Below are positions 57,830 through 64,000 of a stretch of 64,000 bases of DNA, in pieces (position 1 is the first letter of the stretch; every line of letters starts with the position of its first letter). Position numbers and translations under genes: made by a program. The stretch is from Leucobacter luti (GTDB lineage: Bacteria; Actinomycetota; Actinomycetes; Actinomycetales; Microbacteriaceae), in the NCBI RefSeq assembly GCF_004217175.1, contig NZ_SHKI01000004.1:1-64000 (forward strand), read 5' to 3'. The notes under the pieces are model-generated. The model searched no databases, had not been told where the DNA came from, and saw nothing but the letters and a program-made list of their open reading frames with translations.

Positions 57830-59224
57830 ATGTCATACGATCCCACTGCTGCGGTGGACACCGCCGCGCTGCAGGCCTCGGCCAAGCGCCACATGTGGCC
57901 GCACTTCACCAACCGCAAGGTGCTCAACGACGGTATCCCCGTCATCACCCGCGCAAACGGCCACCACATCTACGATGCGGCCGGCAAGGAATACATCGAC
58001 GGCCTCGCAGGCCTCTTCGTGGTGAACGCTGGCCACGGCCGCGAGCGCATCGTGCAGGCTGCCGCCAAGCAGATGCAGCAGCTCGACTTCATGCCGATCT
58101 GGTCCTACGGCCACCCGGCAGCGATCGAGCTCTCGGAGCGTCTCTCCTCGTACGCTCCCGGCGAGATGAACAAGGTCTTCTTCACCACCGGTGGTGGCGA
58201 GGCTGTGGAGTCGGCGTTCAAGCTGGCGAAGCACTTCTGGAAGATCAAGGGCCAGCCGATGAAGCACAAGGTCATCTCGCGCTCGGTCGCCTACCACGGC
58301 ACCCCGCAGGGCGCCCTGGCGATCACCGGTATCCCCGACATGAAGAAGTTCTACGAGCCGCTGACCCCCGGTGGTCACCGCGTGCCCAACACGAACTTCT
58401 ACCGCGCTGAGGAGATGGGCGCTCCGTCCAACGACCTCGAGGCGTTCGGCCAGTGGGCCGCGAACCGCATCGAGGAGGCGATCCTCTTCGAGGGTCCCGA
58501 GACCGTTGCCGCCGTGTTCCTCGAGCCCGTACAGAACTCCGGTGGCTGCTTCCCGCCGCCCCCCGGATACTTCAAGCGCGTGCGCGAGATCTGCGACCAG
58601 TACGACGTGCTGCTCGTTTCGGACGAGGTCATCTGTGCCTACGGCCGCGTTGGCGAGTTCTTCGCCTCGAAGGCGCTCGGCTACGAGCCCGACATCATCA
58701 CCTCGGCGAAGGGCATCACCTCGGGCTACGTCCCGCTCGGTGCCATGATCGTCTCGGACAAGGTGTCGGAGCCCTTCAACTCGGAGGACAACACCTTCTA
58801 CCACGGCTTCACCTTCGCCGGTCACCCGGCGGCGGCTGCTGCGGCGCTCGAGAACCTCGACATCTTCGAGGAAGAGGACCTCAACGGCCGCGTGCGCGAG
58901 AACAGCCCGCTGTTCCGCGCCGAGCTCGAGAAGCTCCTCGACATCGACATCGTCGGTGACGTGCGCGGCGAGGGCTACTTCTTCGGCATCGAGCTTGTCA
59001 AGGACAAGGCGACGAAGGAGACGTTCAACGAGGAGGAGTCGGATCGACTCCTGCGCGATTACCTCTCCCCCGCGCTCTGGGAGGCCGGCCTCTACTGCCG
59101 CGCCGACGACCGTGGAGACCCCGTCATCCAGCTCGCTCCGCCGCTGACCATCGGTCCGGCAGAGTTCGCTGAGATCGGCGGCATCCTGCGCAGCGTCCTG
59201 AAGGACGCTTCGTCGAAGATCTAA
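57830..59224 (+). CDS. Class III aminotransferase, putrescine/diamine type (SpuC-like)
   Basis: PLP-dependent omega-aminotransferase, 464 aa from ATG 57830. Landmarks: DGLAGLFVVNAGHG, FFTTGGGEAVESAFKLAK, SDEVICAYGRVGEFF, and the PLP lysine in ITSAKGITSGYVPLGA; the HGFTFAGHP segment fits the putrescine/GABA branch. Putrescine with pyruvate as acceptor is the favoured reaction from similarity to SpuC and from the pot/APC neighbours. Codon use looks optimised, suggesting high expression. Co-transcribed with the Lrp gene. Confidence 0.9.
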   Translation: MSYDPTAAVDTAALQASAKRHMWPHFTNRKVLNDGIPVITRANGHHIYDAAGKEYIDGLAGLFVVNAGHGRERIVQAAAKQMQQLDFMPIWSYGHPAAIELSERLSSYAPGEMNKVFFTTGGGEAVESAFKLAKHFWKIKGQPMKHKVISRSVAYHGTPQGALAITGIPDMKKFYEPLTPGGHRVPNTNFYRAEEMGAPSNDLEAFGQWAANRIEEAILFEGPETVAAVFLEPVQNSGGCFPPPPGYFKRVREICDQYDVLLVSDEVICAYGRVGEFFASKALGYEPDIITSAKGITSGYVPLGAMIVSDKVSEPFNSEDNTFYHGFTFAGHPAAAAAALENLDIFEEEDLNGRVRENSPLFRAELEKLLDIDIVGDVRGEGYFFGIELVKDKATKETFNEEESDRLLRDYLSPALWEAGLYCRADDRGDPVIQLAPPLTIGPAEFAEIGGILRSVLKDASSKI

Positions 59225-59237
59225 TCTTCGAGCCCTG

Positions 59238-59271
59238 AACGACCCCCGCGCTTCGGCGCGGGGGTCGTTTT
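59238..59271 (+). terminator. Terminator of the Lrp-aminotransferase operon
   Basis: A perfect 14-bp stem (59238-59251 with 59256-59269) with a TTCG loop followed by T residues, 14 bp past the stop codon. Its right arm is repeated downstream as a 24-bp tandem array. Confidence 0.9.
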
Positions 59272-59361
59272 GCGTTTCGGCGCGGGGGTCGTTTTGCGTT
59301 TCGGGGCGGGGGTCGTTTCGCGTTTCGGGGCGGGGGTCGTTTCGCGCTTCGGCGCGGGGGC
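59252..59361. repeat. 24-bp tandem repeat array extending the terminator
   Basis: Units with TTCGGSGCGGGGGTCGTTTY then GCG recur every 24 bp (TCGTTT at 59265, 59289, 59313 and 59337), about four and a half copies. Each copy repeats the terminator's right arm and T run but not its left arm. Confidence 0.88.
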
Positions 59362-59509
59362 GGGGCGCTGAGTCGCACGGCGGTGCACACCGGGACCGCG
59401 CCCAGCGTCAAGTGCGCTGCACCCCCAGCTAATGAGCGGCTCCCGGACCGGGCCAGACTGTGAGACAGCCAGGACCGCTGGCGCTCTCAATCTGAAAGGT
59501 GCACTCCCC

Positions 59510-61636
59510 GTGAACAGAGACTCAATGGCGCGTCTACTCCGCCGGTCGGGCCGAAGTATCGGCGCGGCCGGGATCGCCGCGCTCATCCTCAGCGGCGGCA
59601 TGGTCGCCGCTGCGCCGGCCGTCGCGGCACCATCCCTCGGACTCGCGGCCCTCACCGAGGTCGACAAGCCCGGAACCACGATGCTGTCGGCAGCCCCTTT
59701 CGACGTGTCCGCGTACGGGTACGAGGAGCGCGAGTACTTCGCCTCCGGCACCGCGAGTCAGTATCTCAACGCAGACGGCTCCGTGATGGGGCTGTCCGCG
59801 GCCGATCGGATGACCACCGCGGGCCTGGGCGAGAGCGCGGGCGACTACACGACTCGGGTCGTGGTACGGCAGCCGTCTCCAGAGGTGTTCAACGGCACGC
59901 TCGTCGTCGAGTGGACCAACGTGACCACCGGGCAGGACGGCGAGTTCGGCTTCGGCGAGAGCTACGACACCCTCCTCACCGAGGGCTACGCCGTCGCCGT
60001 GGTGAGCGCCCAGAAGGTGGGGGTGGACAACCTCGTGAACACGCGCCCCGAACGCTACGGCGATCTCGAGGTCGAGCCCGACTGCGACGGGGTCGCCTGC
60101 CCGCGCGACGCGATGGCCTGGGACATCTTCGGACAGGTCTCACACGCCCTGAAGTCCTCCCCGGACTCGCCGTTCGCAGACCTCGGTGTTGACGAGGTGA
60201 TCGCACTCGGCCAGTCGGGCTCCGCCTCCTATCTCTCGCTCTACTACAACAAGATTCACCCGATCCACCAGTTCTTCGACGGCATCGTGTTCTGGGATGG
60301 CGCGGGGGCACTCCGATCCGACATCACCACACCCGGGATCTCGCTCCGCTCCTGGTCGTTCGCCTGGGGCGCGGGTGAGGCTACCGGGGACTACGTCCGC
60401 GAGTGGGACGTCGCCGGCTCCGCGCACGGCTCGTTCTTTGTCAACGAGTACATGGATGAGGTCTTTCTCCGAGACGGCACGCAGCCCGGCGGCACCGACT
60501 TTCACACCTGGCTTATGAGCCAGGGCGCCCCGTGCGTGAGCCCCGACCTGGGCACGAAGGTGCGCGTGGGGCAGGTCATCGGCGGCGCGGTCGCGGCGGC
60601 GGACGCCTGGGCCCGCGATGGCGTGCCCGCAGCACCCTCGGCCTACTTTGAGCGCAACGCGGACGGCACCGCCGCGCACGATGCGGAGGGGCGCGTGATC
60701 GGCGGCGTGCAGATCGCAGACGCGGCAGCCCCGCAATTCGGGTATGCAATGAATACCGGCGGCTGGACCTGCGGCGCCGCGGCGTCCTGGAGCGCGCTCA
60801 GCGCGCAGGAGCTCGAGCAGCGCTACGTGTCGCACGACGCGTACGTGGCCCGCGTCACCGAGGTCACCGCCGCCGCGCGCGACGCCGGCTACATCGTCGC
60901 GTCTGACGCCGCGAAGACCATCGCCGAGGCGGAGGCCAGCGAGGTCGCCGAGACGGACCTCGCACTCGCGGTCACGACCCCGCAGCCGGTGGTGGCCGCG
61001 GGCACCGCGATCCCGCTGAGCATCGTGCCCGAGCTGACGCGAGGCGCGTGGCTCGAGGTCGACGGAAGCCCCGTTCCAGTGACCATCACCGGTACCGCGA
61101 CATTCACCCCAGAGTCAGATTCCGCGGCGTCGGCTTCCACGGCGTCGGGCGCCCCCGCTGACGCGCGCGGCGCCGCGCGTGCGACGAGCACCGTCTGGGA
61201 GTCGCAGGCCCAGCTCACCGGCCTGACCGCAACCGCGGTTGACGGACTCACCGCCCCAGCTGAGGCCGGCTCCCTCACCGTGGAGTGGTGCATCGCCGGC
61301 GAGGAGCAGCCCGCGGAGTTCGCCGGGCACGTGAACGACACGTGCTCCGACGGTGCGGCACGCGCGCTCACGGTTGCCGTCACGGCGGCGCCTGAGACGG
61401 AGACGCCCCCGACGCTGCCCGAACCCGAGCAGCCGGCGCAGCCGGGAGCCACCCCGGACCCCGCGCCCACGGCGCAGGCCGCGGCGCACGGTGCGCTCGC
61501 GACCACGGGCGGTGCGAACCACGCCGGCCTCTGGTCGCTCGGTGCGGGGCTCCTGCTGGCGGGAGCCGCGGCCGCGTGGCTCGCGCGGCGCCGCCGACAC
61601 GCGGGCGGAGCCGCTGACCTCGGAGGCGCGCGCTAG
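59510..61636 (+). CDS. Secreted, sortase-anchored alpha/beta-hydrolase domain protein
   Basis: A 708-aa surface protein. Start GTG 59510 with AAAGG (59495-59499) upstream; ATG 59525 is the alternative. Signal peptide to about residue 40 (basic RLLRRSGR, hydrophobic core, APAVAAP). Residues about 55-480 match the alpha/beta-hydrolase_10 type: VVEWTNVTTG, the nucleophile region IALGQSGSASYLSLYYNKIHP with Ser236, and FDGIVFWDGAG. A predicted beta-domain and a Pro-rich spacer follow, then LATTG (663-667), a membrane helix and RRRR: a sortase E-type anchor. Probably an esterase; substrate unknown. Confidence 0.88.
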   Translation: MNRDSMARLLRRSGRSIGAAGIAALILSGGMVAAAPAVAAPSLGLAALTEVDKPGTTMLSAAPFDVSAYGYEEREYFASGTASQYLNADGSVMGLSAADRMTTAGLGESAGDYTTRVVVRQPSPEVFNGTLVVEWTNVTTGQDGEFGFGESYDTLLTEGYAVAVVSAQKVGVDNLVNTRPERYGDLEVEPDCDGVACPRDAMAWDIFGQVSHALKSSPDSPFADLGVDEVIALGQSGSASYLSLYYNKIHPIHQFFDGIVFWDGAGALRSDITTPGISLRSWSFAWGAGEATGDYVREWDVAGSAHGSFFVNEYMDEVFLRDGTQPGGTDFHTWLMSQGAPCVSPDLGTKVRVGQVIGGAVAAADAWARDGVPAAPSAYFERNADGTAAHDAEGRVIGGVQIADAAAPQFGYAMNTGGWTCGAAASWSALSAQELEQRYVSHDAYVARVTEVTAAARDAGYIVASDAAKTIAEAEASEVAETDLALAVTTPQPVVAAGTAIPLSIVPELTRGAWLEVDGSPVPVTITGTATFTPESDSAASASTASGAPADARGAARATSTVWESQAQLTGLTATAVDGLTAPAEAGSLTVEWCIAGEEQPAEFAGHVNDTCSDGAARALTVAVTAAPETETPPTLPEPEQPAQPGATPDPAPTAQAAAHGALATTGGANHAGLWSLGAGLLLAGAAAAWLARRRRHAGGAADLGGAR

Positions 61637-61651
61637 CCCGCCCTCGCCCTG

Positions 61652-61682
61652 CGCGGGCATCACTTCGGTGATGCCCGCGTTT
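61652..61682 (+). terminator. Terminator of the surface hydrolase gene
   Basis: A 12-bp stem CGCGGGCATCAC/GTGATGCCCGCG with a TTCG loop and TTT, 16 bp past the stop. Confidence 0.85.
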
Positions 61683-61780
61683 GGCGCGCCAGCGGCGTTC
61701 GGCACGCGCGCGAGTCGAGCTGATCCCCCACGAAACACCCCCGAAACACAGTGGTACAGTTGCTCAGCAGAGAGGGGAAT

Positions 61781-62743
61781 ATGGACAACGACGTCATCCC
61801 AGCAGCCTCGGTACGCACCTCAGCCACCCGGGACGTCAGCGAGTACTCCCGCCTGGTGTCCGAGCGCTTCGCGCCGCTCACGATCGACACCGACCGCGGC
61901 GGCAGATTTCGCGGCCAGATCCGGGGCCGGAGCCTGGGCGAGCTCGAGGTATTCGACGTGCGCGCCACTCAGCACCGGGTCGAGCGCTCGGCCTCGGTCG
62001 CCGCGGTCACGCCGCGCAGACGCTACATGCTGCACCTGCAGACGGCAGGCGTGGGCGAGATGGCCCAGGACGGGCGAGAGGCGACGCTGCACCCCGGCGA
62101 CATGGCGTTCTACGACAGCGACCGCCCGTACTCGCTCTCGCTCGACGACACCTTTCGCAACTCGATCCTGGTGTTCCCGCAGCACCTCCTCAAGCTCCCG
62201 CACCACGACACCCAGCAGTTCTCCGCGACCAAGATCGGCGGGAGCCAGGGCTTCGCGAAGATGGTCGCACCGTTCCTGCGCCAGCTGTCCACCGATATGG
62301 ACCACCTCCCCGCCCACCAGAGCGCGCGCTTTGCGCACGCCGTGGTTGATCTCGTGTCAACGGTGCTGCAGGAGGAGCTCGGCAGCGCGCCGGGCGCCGA
62401 GCCGCGGCAGCACGACACGATGACCCAGCTCTACGCGTTCATCGAGGAACACCTGGCGTCCCCGACGCTGGGACCGCAGCGCATCGCCGCCGAGAACTTC
62501 ATCTCCGTGCGCACCCTGCACGCGATGTTCAGCAAGACCGGCACGAGCGTCGCTTCCTGGATCCGGCACCGGCGTCTCGAACTCAGCCGGGCCGCGCTCG
62601 CAAACCCCGAGCTCGACGCGCTGCCGATCCACGTGCTCATGGTGCGCTTCGGCTTCGTCGACGCCGCGCACTTCTCACGCACCTTCAAGACCGCGTACGG
62701 GGAGTCCCCCACCGAGTTCCGGCGCCGCACCCGATCCGCGTAG
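61781..62743 (+). CDS. AraC-family transcriptional regulator
   Basis: A 320-aa regulator. ATG 61781 sits behind GAGAGGGGA, better than the earlier ATG at 61751. An N-terminal cupin-like ligand domain (about 20-190; DRPYSLSLDDTFRNSILVFP) is followed by the AraC DNA-binding domain (about 215-318; FISVRTLHAMFSKTGTSVASWIRHRRLELSR, VRFGFVDAAHFSRTFKTAYGESPTEFRRR). Its neighbour is the surface hydrolase, in the same direction but beyond a terminator. Confidence 0.9.
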   Translation: MDNDVIPAASVRTSATRDVSEYSRLVSERFAPLTIDTDRGGRFRGQIRGRSLGELEVFDVRATQHRVERSASVAAVTPRRRYMLHLQTAGVGEMAQDGREATLHPGDMAFYDSDRPYSLSLDDTFRNSILVFPQHLLKLPHHDTQQFSATKIGGSQGFAKMVAPFLRQLSTDMDHLPAHQSARFAHAVVDLVSTVLQEELGSAPGAEPRQHDTMTQLYAFIEEHLASPTLGPQRIAAENFISVRTLHAMFSKTGTSVASWIRHRRLELSRAALANPELDALPIHVLMVRFGFVDAAHFSRTFKTAYGESPTEFRRRTRSA

Positions 62744-62806
62744 CCCGGAGGCGCGGGCGCTCCGCCCGGAGGCGTGGGCGCTCCGCCGGGAGGCGTGGGC
62801 GCTCCG
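62744..62806. repeat. Three 21-bp tandem repeats directly after the AraC stop codon
   Basis: Units CCSGGAGGCGYGGGCGCTCC plus G at 62744-62764, 62765-62785 and 62786-62806 begin at the first base after the stop TAG. They differ by one or two bases. Confidence 0.88.
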
Positions 62807-62829
62807 CCAAGACGTGCCCCCACAACGCG

Positions 62830-62863
62830 GAAGCGCCCGCCCCGAAACCGGGGCGGGCGCTTC
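62830..62863 (-). terminator. Terminator of rpsO
   Basis: A perfect 15-bp stem GAAGCGCCCGCCCCG/CGGGGCGGGCGCTTC with a 4-nt loop, 19 bp past the rpsO stop. Weakly T-rich. It may serve the convergent AraC gene too. Confidence 0.75.
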
Positions 62864-62882
62864 GCAGAAAGTCAGGCGGCGA

Positions 62883-63152
62883 CTAGCGACGCAGGCCGAG
62901 ACGCTCAATGAGCGAACGGTAGCGCGTGATATCGACGTTCGAGAGGTAGCTCAGGAGACGGCGGCGCTGGCCGACGAGCAGCAGGAGGCCACGGCGCGAG
63001 TGGTGATCGTGCTTGTGATCCTTCAGGTGCTCGGTGAGATCCTTGATGCGCTGCGTGAGCATTGCAACCTGGACCTCTGGGGAGCCGGTGTCACCGGGCT
63101 TGGTCGCGAATTCATCGATGATCGCCTTCTTGACGTCTGCTTCGAGTGCCAT
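62883..63152 (-). CDS. rpsO: 30S ribosomal protein S15
   Basis: Binds 16S rRNA in the platform of the small subunit. 89 aa, normal length, with the conserved [42 protein letters not shown], and the C-terminal [12 protein letters not shown]. Monocistronic with its own terminator; pnp, a common neighbour, is not present on this side. Confidence 0.97.
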   Translation of the reverse strand: MALEADVKKAIIDEFATKPGDTGSPEVQVAMLTQRIKDLTEHLKDHKHDHHSRRGLLLLVGQRRRLLSYLSNVDITRYRSLIERLGLRR

Positions 63153-63312
63153 ATAGGGATCCCCTTCCTGTTGCTGCGCGGCGCCATCAGCGGGGTGCTG
63201 GGGCTCTCTTTATCCGCGGCCGTTCTGACGGCAACCTGCATAGCTTAGCAGCTTCTGAGCGCCAGCGACACTTGACGGCCGCATGACCGCGCTTCGCCAC
63301 TGCCGCTCTCCT

Positions 63313-63372
63313 GTGATCACGCCGAAACACAACCGTCACTCCGGAGTAATCGCGGGGTGACGGTCACGAAAC
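63313..63372 (+). promoter_or_regulatory. Three tandem GlnR box pairs upstream of amt
   Basis: The sequence reads GTGAT-n6-GAAAC-n6-GTCAC-n6-GTAAT-n6-GTGAC-n6-GAAAC, starting at 63313, 63324, 63335, 63346, 63357 and 63368. Every element is exactly 11 bp from the next. This matches the actinobacterial GlnR consensus gTnAC-n6-GaAAC repeated three times on one helix face. It ends 62 bp before the amt start. Confidence 0.85.
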
Positions 63373-63434
63373 GCGGAGGGCGCACACTGAGGCAACGACT
63401 CGTTCCCGGAGACCCGGGAGGAAGGTGGCACACC

Positions 63435-64000
63435 ATGGAGGAACTCACGCCGCAAGACGTGTGGACGCTCGCGAGCACGGCGCTCGTGCTCATCATGACC
63501 CCCGGCCTTGCACTGTTCTACGGCGGCCTGGTCCGGGTCCGCTCGGTCGTCAACATGATGCTCTTCAGCATCAGCGCCATGGGCGTGGTTGGCGTCCTGT
63601 GGATCCTGTTCGGCTACAGCATGAACTACTTCGCGGAGGGCGAGAGCGGCTTCGCCGGCAGCCCGTTCAAGGACTTCGGGCTCGTCAACACCGATCCGAC
63701 CGCCTTCATCGGTGTCGCGTTCGGCGCGGTGTTCGCAATGATCACCACGGCGCTGATCTCCGGGGCCATCGCCGACCGCGTCGGTCTCGGCTCCTGGGTG
63801 CTGTTCTCGGGGGTCTGGGCGAGCCTCGTCTACTTCCCCGTCGCCGCGTGGGTCTGGGGCGGTGGCTGGATCCAGAATCTCGGCACCACGCTCGGGACGC
63901 CCGAGGTGATCGACCTCGCCGGCGGCACCGTGATCCACATCAACGCCGGCGCCGCGGCGCTCGCCCTCGCCCTCGTCGCGGGGCAGCGCGTCGGCTTCGC
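63435..64000 (+). CDS. amt: Ammonium transporter Amt (5' part, runs off the window)
   Basis: ATG 63435 with GGGAGGAAGG upstream. The 188 residues present begin MEELTPQDVWTLASTALVL and include the Amt landmarks TPGLALFYGGLVR, NMMLFS, ISGAIADR and the pore histidine region GGTVIHINAGAAAL. Typical full length is about 400-450 aa, so more than half is beyond 64000. Five or so membrane helices are visible. Control by nitrogen through GlnR is indicated by the box array upstream; glnK commonly follows. Confidence 0.95.
   Translation, partial: MEELTPQDVWTLASTALVLIMTPGLALFYGGLVRVRSVVNMMLFSISAMGVVGVLWILFGYSMNYFAEGESGFAGSPFKDFGLVNTDPTAFIGVAFGAVFAMITTALISGAIADRVGLGSWVLFSGVWASLVYFPVAAWVWGGGWIQNLGTTLGTPEVIDLAGGTVIHINAGAAALALALVAGQRVGF

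Noticed and set aside
59252..59361. CRISPR array
   Set aside because: The 24-bp units are contiguous without spacers, and no cas gene is present.
59221..59751. Minus-strand frame with TPAPKRKT repeats
   Set aside because: It is generated by the 24-bp DNA repeat and is antisense to the start of the surface hydrolase; no ribosome site or family support.
62744..62806. CRISPR-like repeats or extension of the AraC protein
   Set aside because: Units are head-to-tail without spacers and begin after the stop codon.
63336..63938. Minus-strand frame opposite amt
   Set aside because: Antisense to a clear Amt coding sequence and to the GlnR box array; composition is Asp/Glu/His/Arg-rich without motifs.

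Overview
The window is high-G+C actinobacterial chromosome. The gene set and order (prfB-ftsE-ftsX-smpB-ssrA, hut genes under an IclR regulator, a compact hem operon, EfeUO iron uptake, a GlnR-type amt promoter, a sortase-E-type LAxTG protein) point to Actinomycetota. Microbacteriaceae is the likeliest family and a Leucobacter-like genus is a guess. Most of the window is ordinary core metabolism, densely packed with short gaps and many ATGA/GTGA overlaps. The first 166 bases contain only G and C and look like a sequencing or assembly artefact at a contig end.

Layout: 0.2-2.4 kb, ferrous-iron uptake (efeU-efeO, minus strand) behind a DtxR/IdeR-like iron box. 2.5-6.1 kb, serA and three membrane proteins of unknown function. 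6.2-9 kb, the HrpB helicase. 9.2-14.4 kb, the branched-chain amino acid operon ilvD-ilvB-ilvN-ilvC. 14.5-16.5 kb, two small membrane proteins and the NhaA antiporter. 16.57-18.8 kb, tRNA-Lys(CTT) followed by a 2.1-kb A+T-richer insert bounded by an 80-bp direct repeat of the tRNA 3' half (attL/attR). Its only clear gene is a secreted endonuclease/exonuclease/phosphatase-fold protein. A nonsense-interrupted gene lies just outside attR. 19.5-24 kb, a structured leader, hisN-like phosphatase, DUF3054 protein, GAPDH, a RibD-like reductase and a GlxA-type regulator.

24-31 kb is a full histidine-to-glutamate degradation locus (hutU, hutI, an IclR regulator, hutH, hutG). The same palindrome, TGTCYGGGRTCCCRGACA, lies before hutU and between hutH and hutG, and is the probable IclR operator. 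31-39.3 kb is tetrapyrrole synthesis: hemE-hemY-hemC-hemD-hemB-hemL overlap one another on the minus strand, and hemA diverges from hemE across an inverted repeat. Together they run from glutamyl-tRNA to coproporphyrin(ogen) III; ferrochelatase and ChdC are not in the window. 39.3-43.8 kb holds an amidohydrolase/MFS pair, a TetR regulator with a very strong palindromic operator, and an acetyltransferase.

44-49 kb carries the ribosome-rescue and division block: tmRNA, a TetR regulator, smpB, ftsX, an unusually long ftsE, and prfB. 49.1-51.3 kb is a divergent MocR/YczE pair. 51.3-59.2 kb is a polyamine/amine uptake and catabolism locus: APC permease, a potDABC ABC importer, an Lrp regulator and a class III aminotransferase. 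59.5-62.7 kb carries a cell-wall-anchored alpha/beta-hydrolase and an AraC regulator. The end holds rpsO and the start of amt, which is preceded by three perfectly phased GlnR box pairs and runs off the window.

Several short tandem duplications (15-50 bp) sit at or just beyond gene 3' ends, a recurring feature of this sequence. No CRISPR array, transposase or integrase was seen.
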